From positions 1-64,000 of the forward strand of contig NZ_SDGZ01000010.1 of the NCBI RefSeq assembly GCF_008107635.1: 64,000 nucleotides of DNA, written 5' to 3'. Shown piece after piece: positions 1 to 6,657 of this stretch. Numbering within the stretch: the stretch's first letter is position 1; each line of letters begins with the position of its first letter. Source of the stretch: Weissella muntiaci (GTDB lineage: Bacteria > Bacillota > Bacilli > Lactobacillales > Lactobacillaceae). Below the pieces are notes generated by a model that was given only the letters and a program-made list of their open reading frames with translations, did no database searches and was not told the origin of the DNA. Made by a program: the position numbers and the translations under genes.

Positions 1-324
1 AACTTCAATGAAATACTTACGAATTTCAGCTCCTTTTGAAGTCCCTGACATTAAGGCAATGTGCTTTGCCATATCCATAGTCATCAGGTAATCTTCAAGT
101 GTTTGCAACTTATCTGGTGCTGATTGATTATAGGGTGTGGTTACGTCCACGCCCTCAAAATCAGTACCTTTAACAAACATTTTCGAGTTCGACCTAAACC
201 AATCACTAAATCTGTAAGATCGCTTAACTTCCAAAGACTTGTACAATTCACGAGCGCTTACTCGTTTTTCATCGCCCTCCTGCTTAACCAAGCCATCTGA
301 CTGTGTTAGAATTAAATCATTCAT
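1..324 (-). CDS. Phage antirepressor, AntA/AntB type (partial, runs off window)
   Basis: About 108 codons are visible on the minus strand and the frame is still open at base 1, so the C-terminus lies outside the window. The reading frame starts at an ATG at 322-324 preceded by a GAAAGGA ribosome binding site. The core, with VSARELYKSL, FSDWFR, an acidic stretch and LTMDMAKHIA-like wording (DYLMTMDMAKHIALMSGT), is the pattern of the AntA/AntB family that phages use to lift repression. It sits downstream of the Cro-like gene on the same strand, as an early lytic-side gene would. The role (inactivating the CI-like repressor at 946-1302) is inferred from family and position. Confidence 0.8.
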   Translation of the reverse strand, partial: MNDLILTQSDGLVKQEGDEKRVSARELYKSLEVKRSYRFSDWFRSNSKMFVKGTDFEGVDVTTPYNQSAPDKLQTLEDYLMTMDMAKHIALMSGTSKGAEIRKYFIEV

Positions 325-369
325 ACGAATGTCCTTTCTGCGATGTCCTACCATCGCATGAGATTATTT

Positions 370-420
370 AAGCCTTTTACTTTGACTTGCTTACAGGTCA
401 AGTGATGGGCTTTTTATTTT
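370..420 (+). terminator. Nested inverted repeat followed by a T run (possible rightward terminator)
   Basis: An outer AAGCC/GGCTT repeat encloses an inner ACTTG/CAAGT repeat and is followed by TTTTTATTTTT on the plus strand. It lies between two leftward early phage genes, so a rightward terminator here would stop antisense transcripts. Its function is unclear. Confidence 0.35.
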
Positions 421-503
421 TGTTTACACATAAAATATCGCCTCATATAACATGAACCTTATTCACTGGTTTAGATAAATCAAGAAAATATTATTGATTT
501 TAT

Positions 504-710
504 TCAAATTACCTCTAAACTATCTCTCAACAAGACATCAACTTTCACATTCAGCTCATCCGCTACCAGTTTTAAATTACGCACATTTGGCGCATAATCA
601 TTCCACTTGCTGATAGAACCGTTTGATAGTCCGACTGTTCTTTCTAATTCTGCAATGGATTTAACACCACGTTTTGTAGCTATCAACTTAATGTTGTCGT
701 AAATCGCCAA
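504..710 (-). CDS. Cro-like XRE-family DNA-binding protein
   Basis: This 68-residue protein is almost entirely one helix-turn-helix domain. The SIAELERTVGLSNGSISKW stretch is the recognition helix region, and a second helix pair ends in VDVLL. It starts at a TTG (708-710) with an AAGGAG ribosome binding site about ten bases upstream. The HTH closely resembles that of the divergent CI-like protein (shared SIA-LER, SNG-I-KW, VD-LL pattern), so both probably read the same TTCTAT operators. It is probably made from the leftward promoter at 895-923, which gives a leader of about 175 bases. Lytic-side (Cro) assignment rests on its size, on lacking a C-terminal extension and on being upstream of the antirepressor. 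Confidence 0.75.
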   Translation of the reverse strand: MAIYDNIKLIATKRGVKSIAELERTVGLSNGSISKWNDYAPNVRNLKLVADELNVKVDVLLRDSLEVI

Positions 711-735
711 TTTTCAACATCTCCTTTCTATTTCC

Positions 736-764
736 TTGACAGTAAATAGAATATATTCTATCAT
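736..764 (+). promoter_or_regulatory. Rightward sigma-A promoter of the phage switch
   Basis: TTGACA at 736-741 and TATCAT at 759-764 are separated by exactly 17 bases, and predicted start is near 771. It points at the CI-like gene, giving a leader of about 175 bases. Its spacer and -10 are covered by the palindrome at 746-761. Confidence 0.6.
746..761. promoter_or_regulatory. Operator-like palindrome O1
   Basis: ATAGAATATATTCTAT is a perfect 16-bp palindrome made of two TTCTAT half-sites. It overlaps the spacer and -10 of the rightward promoter, so a bound dimer would block it. Confidence 0.6.
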
Positions 765-890
765 TAGTACATAGTTAAATAGGGCTATATATATTATATT
801 CGAACATCGATTCCGATGATAAATACCTATAATAAGCCAATTGACTGTACTCGTTGCTCTGCGTTTTATTGTTGTACCCCTAAGTACATA

Positions 891-905
891 TTCTATAATA
901 TAGAA
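891..905. promoter_or_regulatory. Operator-like palindrome O2
   Basis: TTCTATAATATAGAA is a perfect 7-1-7 palindrome using the same TTCTAT half-site as O1. It covers the -10 of the leftward promoter at 895-923. Confidence 0.6.
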
Positions 906-923
906 CGCAAATCTAAAAGTCAA
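895..923 (-). promoter_or_regulatory. Leftward sigma-A promoter of the phage switch
   Basis: On the minus strand TTGACT (918-923) and TATTAT (895-900) have a 17-base spacer, with predicted start near 888. It faces the rightward promoter at 736-764 across about 115 bases between start points and would drive the Cro-like gene and the antirepressor. Confidence 0.6.
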
Positions 924-930
924 CGTTTTA

Positions 931-947
931 TTCTATTTTTATTCTAT
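931..947. promoter_or_regulatory. Two directly repeated operator half-sites at the repressor start codon
   Basis: TTCTAT occurs at 931-936 and again at 942-947, where it runs into the ATG of the CI-like gene. They are direct repeats, not a palindrome, so this would be a weaker or half-occupied site used for autoregulation. This is inference from the shared half-site. Confidence 0.35.
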
Positions 948-1302
948 GAACCCTAAACAAAGAGTCAAAGAACTTCTTTTAAACCCGATAGATTGGGAAG
1001 TTAGATCAATCGCTGCGTTAGAAAGAAAATTGGATATTTCGAACGGAACTATTAACAAGTGGGACCGTGTTGCACCTTCATATGCGTACGCACAGAGTGT
1101 AGCAAATTATTTTGGTGTATCGGTAGATTACCTATTAGGAAATGCAGACGAAAAAAAGCCGACACAAACTGAGCCGACTGAAAAAGATTTGGAGGATGCA
1201 TTTATTGGTGCGGAAGCATATGACGGCAAGCCGATTACTGATCACGATAAAGAGGTAATCAAGGCCTTGATTAAGGGCTATTTGGATACTAAGGAAGGTT
1301 AG
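946..1302 (+). CDS. CI-like phage repressor (XRE family)
   Basis: The 118-residue protein has an N-terminal helix-turn-helix (residues about 15-62, with SIAALERKLDISNG and INKW) and an acidic C-terminal tail of about 50 residues that is too short for an S24 self-cleaving domain. Such truncated repressors are typically paired with an ImmA-type protease, which is the next gene ten bases downstream. There is no Shine-Dalgarno sequence before the ATG at 946: the upstream bases are T-rich and contain operator half-sites. Alignment with the Cro-like paralogue supports this start. Translation may therefore be leaderless or initiated unusually. Confidence 0.75.
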   Translation: MNPKQRVKELLLNPIDWEVRSIAALERKLDISNGTINKWDRVAPSYAYAQSVANYFGVSVDYLLGNADEKKPTQTEPTEKDLEDAFIGAEAYDGKPITDHDKEVIKALIKGYLDTKEG

Positions 1303-1311
1303 ATACTTTAT

Positions 1312-1743
1312 ATGCATTACTTAGATATTGTTAAAAGTACCGGCATTCCTTTGATTTGGTCAGACGAACCGATAGCCTCAAAAGGCCTTTACTTGCCTAA
1401 TGCTAAAATGATTAGTCCTGTTGGTGCGCTATTCGTCCAATCTGATCTATCTGAATCCGAAATAGAAAATGTTGTTTTGCACGAACTCGGACACAAAATC
1501 GATGGCGATATCCTAACCCGTTTAAGTGCGCCACAATTGCATATTATTAATGAATCTAAGGCTAATCGTTTTATGATCCATAAAAAAGCGTCAGAATGGA
1601 TAAATGGTTTTGAAGGTAATTATCCCAATTCGTTAGATGTAGTTGTATTTCTCAAATGGGCTCACTTGCCTTTAAAGCTATATGCAATTGCCGAAGATGA
1701 AATTAAAGATCTGGTTACTCCCAGCGTAGGGAGTTTTCTTTAA
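1312..1743 (+). CDS. ImmA/IrrE-family metalloprotease
   Basis: The 143-residue protein carries the zinc motif HELGH near residue 63, followed about 35 residues later by an NESKANRFM helix whose glutamate is the expected third ligand. This is the arrangement of the ImmA/IrrE (Peptidase_M78) family, whose characterised members cleave an HTH repressor encoded next door after DNA damage. The gene follows the CI-like repressor with a gap of nine bases and is probably co-transcribed with it. Substrate (the CI-like protein) is inferred from position. Confidence 0.85.
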   Translation: MHYLDIVKSTGIPLIWSDEPIASKGLYLPNAKMISPVGALFVQSDLSESEIENVVLHELGHKIDGDILTRLSAPQLHIINESKANRFMIHKKASEWINGFEGNYPNSLDVVVFLKWAHLPLKLYAIAEDEIKDLVTPSVGSFL

Positions 1744-1852
1744 AGTATTCATGTGATTTATTAGACAAAAATAATCATCTGTTTAATTACTCAACCTTTA
1801 TAAAAATATACGTGCAATAATGATCCACGTTAAAAGCTTAGGAGTATTGGAA

Positions 1853-2407
1853 ATGGCGAAACAAAGCACTGAAAATGTTGAGCGTTTGCGAGAAATAGAA
1901 AATCAGATGGACAGAGCTGGGGTCTCCGATCTATTTGGTACAAAAAAAGAAGTAAAAGCACTCCCAACTATTTTAGACGTAGAAGAGACTATCATTTACG
2001 CCACGTCCGGAATAGTTGGAACCGGAACCGTGTTAGTTGTTGTAACTGATAAACGACTTTTATTCGTTGACCGCGGTTTGATTTACGGCACCAATTTCCG
2101 TGAGATTCCTTTCTCAAAAATTAATGCAGTAAACTATTCTACTAGATTACTTTTAGCTGACATCAGCATAGACAACGGAGCCAACACTACGAAAATAGAC
2201 AATGTGAATAAAAAAACCGCACCAATTTTTGTCGATAAGCTTAAGGGTGCCATCGCTTCGTTCCAAGACAATGCTAACAGTCCAGTAAATGCTTCATCTA
2301 GTAATTCACTTGCTGATGAACTCACTAAACTATCTGGTTTAAAAGATGCTGGTATTCTAACCGAAGATGAATTTAATCAGCAAAAAGCTAAATTACTAAA
2401 TAACTAA
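1853..2407 (+). CDS. PH-like and SHOCT domain protein in the lysogeny module
   Basis: The start is placed at ATG 1853 because AGGAG lies eight bases upstream; an ATG at 1820 has no such site. Residues about 30-145 look like a bacterial pleckstrin-homology domain of the YokE type (short beta strands with VLVVVTDKRLLFVDRG and a second strand-rich half). The last 32 residues, with LADELTKLSGLKDAGILTEDEF, match the SHOCT oligomerisation motif. Proteins of this make-up often sit between repressor and integrase in Lactobacillales prophages. No enzymatic function is indicated. A superinfection-exclusion or membrane role is possible but unsupported here. Confidence 0.7.
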   Translation: MAKQSTENVERLREIENQMDRAGVSDLFGTKKEVKALPTILDVEETIIYATSGIVGTGTVLVVVTDKRLLFVDRGLIYGTNFREIPFSKINAVNYSTRLLLADISIDNGANTTKIDNVNKKTAPIFVDKLKGAIASFQDNANSPVNASSSNSLADELTKLSGLKDAGILTEDEFNQQKAKLLNN

Positions 2408-2497
2408 GGGGTGGCAAATCACCACCTCCCTACTTTCTGACTTACTCAAATAGTCATACATAATTCGATGAGGGTCGATATTATGAAAGGCAAGATT

Positions 2498-3643
2498 ATG
2501 AGTATCAAGAAACAAAAAAACGGCAACTACCAAGTAAGAGTGCAATTCACTGACTCACTAGGTAGACGCCGTAATAAAAAGAAAACTGTTGCATCCCTAA
2601 CTCTGGCCAAACGAGCTGAGCGGGAAATTTTAAACGAAGTTGATGCTGGCACATTCAACAAGGTTCATAAAAAGATCACGATGAATGAACTAATTGATAA
2701 GTTCATGCTTGATTATAGCCGAGGTAAACGTAAGGTTACAATAGGTCGGGTCAATAGATTTTTTGAATTGTATGTTTTAACCAATGAATGGTTTAATCAT
2801 GTACAGATTTCAAAAATTGACCGCCCTATTGTTCAAGCTTGGATAGATGAACTTGCTAATAAGCAATCTACCTATAAATCAAACGCTTCTCAATTAAAGC
2901 GTGTATTTGATTTTGCTGTATCTTATGAATACATTGACTCGAATCCATTTGAAAGAGTTCATTATCCAACACCTATTGACAAGCCGAATCGATCTTATCG
3001 AGTTGAAAATTATGATTATGACCAACTTCAAGCATTTATTCATGCTGTGGAAAATAAATTCGCTAAACCAAATCTAGATTATAGAAAATATGTGTATTTG
3101 AGATTGCTCGCTTTTACCGGCATGCGTAGTGGTGAAGCTACAGTTCTTCTATGGTCTGATATTGAGTTCACTGATAGTGGTACAAATATTACCATATCAA
3201 AAACTTTGAGTCGTTACAGAGGGCAAAATTTCAGTATAAATCCTCCTAAAACCGAGGCTGGTAAAAGAGTAGTTATGGTAGACGAGATAACAGCAAGGAC
3301 ATTAAAGACGTGGCGTAATATACAACAACAAGCGTTTATGGCCTCTGGTGTCCGTTCTGACATCGTTTTTACAAGTAAAGACCTTGTCTCATATACAACG
3401 CACTCTTTACCCAGAACATGGTTGTTGTCTGCTATTAAAGGCACAGATATTCCTCAAACCAATATACACGGGCTAAGACATACTTATATAACCTTAGCAG
3501 TTCAAGCAGGCATGGATATTAAAACACTACAAGCCCAAGTCGGACACGATGATATAAACACTACATTAGGCGTTTATGCATCAGTTACAAAAGACATGCG
3601 GGCAAAGACTGTAGATGTATTTACGTCCCTAGTCAATTTTTAA
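2498..3643 (+). CDS. int: Tyrosine integrase of the prophage
   Basis: It catalyses site-specific integration and excision of the phage genome. The N-terminal 60 residues form an arm-binding domain (IKKQKNGNYQVRVQF then basic residues), residues about 65-160 the SAM-like core-binding domain, and the rest the catalytic domain. The catalytic set is visible: R in TGMRSGEA, H and R in HGLRHTYI, H in VGHDDINT and the nucleophile Y in LGVYASV. The start at 2498 (AAAGG seven bases upstream) gives the usual N-terminus; ATG 2483 with GAGGG upstream is an alternative, and 2468 is less likely. The gene ends about 145 bases from the presumed attachment core, the usual position. Confidence 0.93.
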   Translation: MSIKKQKNGNYQVRVQFTDSLGRRRNKKKTVASLTLAKRAEREILNEVDAGTFNKVHKKITMNELIDKFMLDYSRGKRKVTIGRVNRFFELYVLTNEWFNHVQISKIDRPIVQAWIDELANKQSTYKSNASQLKRVFDFAVSYEYIDSNPFERVHYPTPIDKPNRSYRVENYDYDQLQAFIHAVENKFAKPNLDYRKYVYLRLLAFTGMRSGEATVLLWSDIEFTDSGTNITISKTLSRYRGQNFSINPPKTEAGKRVVMVDEITARTLKTWRNIQQQAFMASGVRSDIVFTSKDLVSYTTHSLPRTWLLSAIKGTDIPQTNIHGLRHTYITLAVQAGMDIKTLQAQVGHDDINTTLGVYASVTKDMRAKTVDVFTSLVNF

Positions 3644-3648
3644 TAGGC

Positions 3649-3723
3649 GGGACTCACTTGGGACTCATCAGAATAAAACTCTATGAAACTGTATGAAACT
3701 CTATGAGTCCCGAAAGAGTCCCA
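3649..3723. repeat. Clustered short repeats between int and the attachment core (candidate arm-type sites)
   Basis: Three tandem 10-bp units (AACTCTATGA, AACTGTATGA, AACTCTATGA) occupy 3677-3706. They are flanked by GGGACTCA at 3649-3656 and 3660-3667 and by its complement TGAGTCCC/GAGTCCC at 3704-3711 and 3716-3722. Repeats of this kind next to an integrase gene are candidate arm-type binding sites for its N-terminal domain. The 3660-3668/3703-3711 pair could also fold as a hairpin. Confidence 0.5.
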
Positions 3724-3788
3724 TTTGAACAAAAACGAGTTATACACAAGCTACAAACGTTGATATAAAGGCGTTTGTGTACATAAAA

Positions 3789-3811
3789 AGTCACTTGATT
3801 GCCAAGTGACT
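3789..3811. other. Presumed phage attachment core (9-bp inverted repeat at the phage-host junction)
   Basis: AGTCACTTG and CAAGTGACT are a perfect inverted repeat around a 5-base centre. They sit exactly where homology to an amino acid permease stops (LSMSHLAIK then stop). Inverted core-type sites around a short crossover region are expected for tyrosine recombinases. The matching copy at the other prophage end is outside the window, so the call is inferred. Confidence 0.55.
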
Positions 3812-4009
3812 CATTGACAGTGCTAACATTAAGATACCAAAGCCTGTGATGCCCCACGCTACTAAAGCCGCCCCAGGGGTCGCCGCCCGCGCAACGGTTG
3901 CTGGTAAATCAAAGATTCCGGCACCAATTGACGATGATATCGCCATTGTAACTAACGCAACTAATCCCAGACCCTTAACGCCTGGTCGCGCACTCTTATT
4001 CACTTCCAT
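3791..4009 (-). pseudogene. 5' fragment of an APC-family amino acid permease, interrupted by the prophage
   Basis: Only 72 residues remain. They start normally (AGGTAGAG upstream of ATG 4007-4009) and contain the first two membrane segments with ISSSIGAGIFDLPAT and GFGILMLALS, which is typical of the basic amino acid/polyamine antiporter branch (arginine-ornithine type). Family members are about 450-500 residues long, so about 85 percent is missing. The reading frame ends inside the inverted repeat at 3789-3811, where phage sequence begins. The rest of the gene is expected beyond the far end of the prophage. Its promoter should now read antisense into int. Confidence 0.8.
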
Positions 4010-4204
4010 AATCTCTACCTCTCAAATCAGTTTTTGACAAAAATTGTCAGACAGCTGGACTCTCACTCCTCCTTTATTGTATGGGCCAAGTAAGAAGAAA
4101 GTTTATGTTAAATAAGAACGGATATCTTTTATTGAGGCAAAGCCGTTTATTATCATTCCAGCAAACGTTATAATGAAATAAACAATAATTTTGGAGGCAA
4201 TCGT

Positions 4205-4624
4205 ATGGCTGACATATTCGACAAAATCATTGCAGGTGAAATTCCTGCTTACAAAGTCTATGAAGACGACGATGTACTAGCGTTCCTTGACCTTAGCCAA
4301 GCAACACCTAAGCACACGTTATTAGTTCCTAAGCAACACGTTGCAAATATTTTTGAATTTGATGCTGACCTTGCCGCCCGCGTACTAAGCAAGCTCCCAC
4401 TAGTTGCTCGGGCAATCCAAGCCAGTGATTCTGCGATCTTGGGCATGAACATTATTTCAAATAATGGCGAGATTGCTGGTCAATCTGTCTTTCACTCACA
4501 CTTCCATCTAATCCCTCGCTATCAAGATGATGGAATTGTCCTACCAGCTCCCGATCACAGTAGCCAGTACGATGCGGCCAAGTACACTGCAATGGCTGCT
4601 GAAATTGCGGCTCAGATTAAATAG
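4205..4624 (+). CDS. hit: HIT-family nucleotide-binding hydrolase
   Basis: A 139-residue histidine triad protein of the Hint/protein kinase C inhibitor-like branch, which hydrolyses nucleoside phosphoramidates and related adenylates in the cytoplasm. The motif HSHFHLIPR near residue 97 supplies the three histidines, and the N-terminal FDKIIAGEIPAYKVYED is standard. Start ATG 4205 follows TTTGGAGG at good spacing. The short gene at 4629 follows within five bases and is probably translated from the same mRNA. Confidence 0.92.
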   Translation: MADIFDKIIAGEIPAYKVYEDDDVLAFLDLSQATPKHTLLVPKQHVANIFEFDADLAARVLSKLPLVARAIQASDSAILGMNIISNNGEIAGQSVFHSHFHLIPRYQDDGIVLPAPDHSSQYDAAKYTAMAAEIAAQIK

Positions 4625-4628
4625 CCTT

Positions 4629-4886
4629 ATGAAGAATTACTTTGAGCAATTAAAGCAGACTTGGCTCGACTGGCAAGCAACTTTCAAACACTTGGGGGAT
4701 AGTGTTACTGGCTTGCAAAATGCAGTTGCCAAGCTTGAATCAACTTTACCAGCTGTGGAAAGATTCACGGATGACCTAACTATTAAAAAAGAAAAACTTG
4801 ATTTTAAGAATAAGCCCCACCTTGAACGGATCGCTGAAGCACAAGAGCGTATCGAATTAGAGATGAGCAAATATCGACGGAAATAA
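4629..4886 (+). CDS. Small helical protein downstream of hit
   Basis: This 85-residue protein starts at ATG 4629, just after the hit stop. The open frame reaches back to 4527 inside hit, but that part is a shadow. It is highly charged and predicted helical: LKQTWLDWQATFKHLG, then VAKLESTLPAVERFTDDL and a lysine-rich end. No membrane segment, signal or known motif is visible. A small unknown protein commonly follows hit in lactobacilli. No function can be given. Confidence 0.7.
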   Translation: MKNYFEQLKQTWLDWQATFKHLGDSVTGLQNAVAKLESTLPAVERFTDDLTIKKEKLDFKNKPHLERIAEAQERIELEMSKYRRK

Positions 4887-4890
4887 AAAA

Positions 4891-4928
4891 CGGCTTGAAG
4901 TGTAATTTAACACTCCAAGTCGCTTTTT
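4891..4928. terminator. Bidirectional intrinsic terminator after the hit operon
   Basis: A 13-bp stem (4891-4903 with 4910-4922), with one mismatch, is followed by CTTTTTAA on the plus strand and has an A run on the left. It separates the rightward hit operon from the leftward gene ending at 4927. Confidence 0.8.
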
Positions 4929-6429
4929 AATTTTCAGTTACTCGTTTTTGAAAGAATGGGGTAAATGCACTTGCTGCTAGCAGTAATATTATTGCCGGAA
5001 TCGCATAACTCTCTTGTACTTCCCATAGCAAAACGTAAAACGCTGTTAAAGCAATTGCAGTCAAGTTTAACAAAAGCCATGGTATATTAACTGTTATTTT
5101 ACCCCTGATTAACTTTACCGCGTATGCTAAATTGGCACATAGGATTACGAACAAAGCGCTGTCAGCGAGCCACGCAATCGAGCGAACGTAGTTGTTATAC
5201 CAGCTAAGTTTTGCCTGCCCGATACGACCGGAGAAATAGCCCATACTATATTCCGATGTCCAACCGTATAATACAGCTGTCTTCTTACGATACAAATTCA
5301 ACGTATTGCCCATGCCTTCTTGTTTAACTGTTTTAATAAGATAATCTTTGATATACGCATCTTTTGATGCTTTTGTCGGCTCATGGAAAATAATTGCATT
5401 TGTCTGAGCACTATTTCTACCATCACCTTGATAATTATATGCTGTTAGGAACCATGCTGAAACTGGCAATTCATATTGCTTAGTAAGCGCCGGGTTTGAT
5501 CGATAACCAATATGTTGCGTATAGATATTCATTGCCCCTTTCAAGGCACCAATCATAACAAACATCATGAGACACCAGAGAATCAACTTCAACACCTTTA
5601 ATCGATAAACGAATAATGCCAATCCTGCAATGATCAAATAGGGTAAAAACATATTAGGCCGTGCTAAGATGGTCATCGCAGAAAAGAATAGGAAGAGTAG
5701 TCCATTCAGATACTTATGCTCACCTTGAACTAGACGATTTAGTACAAAAAAGGAAGCTGTCATCGCTACAATTGCGATTTGTTGTGTATAAAGCTCGCTA
5801 AAGAATACTGCCAACATGGGACTCATTAACAATGTGAGCACCAAGAATACATTAAGTGCTTGCCTACCACGAACCTTTTTTACTAAATCAGCCAACATGA
5901 AAATTGTTAGAATCAGTAGGACATTACTAATCGCATTACTTAATAGCTGAAAGTCTTGCAAATTGTGAATCAAATGTAGGCTCATCCAAGGTTTGGCAAG
6001 CAGATATGTAATTGTAACTATATTGATATTATTAGGGAATTGATAGAAGTAATCTTCCCATTGTGGGCTGTTGAATAGCTGATATGCCTGATCTGACACA
6101 ACTGCGCCATCAAAAACCGGTGCAATTCGCAAAAATACTACCGTCCAGATAACCACTGCGACGATTGCAATCAGCAAAATAATACTCAAGCTTTTAGTAG
6201 CAATTAGCTGCGTTTTTTTAAGAAGTGTAAAAATCCCAAAAACAAGTAAGCTCAGTATTAATACATAAATCCCCGGATGCAACACAAGCTTATTAATCGA
6301 TATGTTCTCTTGAAACCAATTTCCAACAGTTACTATTGAGAGCGTCACAATGGTCAAACCAATCAGCACAATCCAGGTCAACACCTGCGACCATATCGTC
6401 TTCTCTCGTTCTAACATCCCATTCATCAT
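4927..6429 (-). CDS. Polytopic membrane protein, possible GT-C type glycosyltransferase
   Basis: About 500 residues with 11-13 hydrophobic segments. An extracytoplasmic loop after the third segment contains DGAVVSDQAYQLF, reminiscent of the acidic loop in lipid-linked-sugar-using GT-C enzymes. A later soluble stretch (about residues 330-400) has VSAWFLTAYNYQGDGRNS. The start is set at ATG 6429, six bases after AGGGAG; ATG 6435 abuts that site and is unlikely. It is the last gene of a leftward block with a GlfT2-like transferase and a TagGH-type exporter, so a role in wall glycopolymer assembly is likely but inferred. No catalytic residue can be fixed. Confidence 0.6.
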   Translation of the reverse strand: MMNGMLEREKTIWSQVLTWIVLIGLTIVTLSIVTVGNWFQENISINKLVLHPGIYVLILSLLVFGIFTLLKKTQLIATKSLSIILLIAIVAVVIWTVVFLRIAPVFDGAVVSDQAYQLFNSPQWEDYFYQFPNNINIVTITYLLAKPWMSLHLIHNLQDFQLLSNAISNVLLILTIFMLADLVKKVRGRQALNVFLVLTLLMSPMLAVFFSELYTQQIAIVAMTASFFVLNRLVQGEHKYLNGLLFLFFSAMTILARPNMFLPYLIIAGLALFVYRLKVLKLILWCLMMFVMIGALKGAMNIYTQHIGYRSNPALTKQYELPVSAWFLTAYNYQGDGRNSAQTNAIIFHEPTKASKDAYIKDYLIKTVKQEGMGNTLNLYRKKTAVLYGWTSEYSMGYFSGRIGQAKLSWYNNYVRSIAWLADSALFVILCANLAYAVKLIRGKITVNIPWLLLNLTAIALTAFYVLLWEVQESYAIPAIILLLAASAFTPFFQKRVTEN

Positions 6430-6557
6430 GAACATCTCCCTAAATTATTCCTTAATAATTTCAAAAATCAACTGGCAACTTGCTTTACACACGTTTTACC
6501 AAACTAATATATATCTTACCATGCAATTAACATCCATGGTCTGCCAAATTCATCTAT

Positions 6558-6596
6558 AAAAAAGCAATCAAAGTCGAAAAGACGGCTATGATTGCT
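6558..6596 (-). terminator. Intrinsic terminator after the YfhO-like gene
   Basis: Minus-strand stem AGCAATCA/TGATTGCT (6589-6596 with 6563-6570) followed by TTTTTTAT. It implies that the gene at 4927-6429 is at least partly transcribed separately. Confidence 0.75.
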
Positions 6597-6657
6597 AAAA
6601 GTCTATATTAATATTTCGAACAGCAAATTGACAACTTTCGAAAATCATCATCATCAA

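Noticed and set aside
714-923. 69-residue leftward frame in the phage switch region
   Set aside because: It lies on top of both operators and promoters, has no ribosome binding site and has a composition set by A/T-rich DNA; it also overlaps the leader of the Cro-like gene.
4527-4628. Upstream extension of the small gene after hit
   Set aside because: It overlaps hit in another frame and has no start signals; ATG 4629 right after the hit stop is the sensible start.
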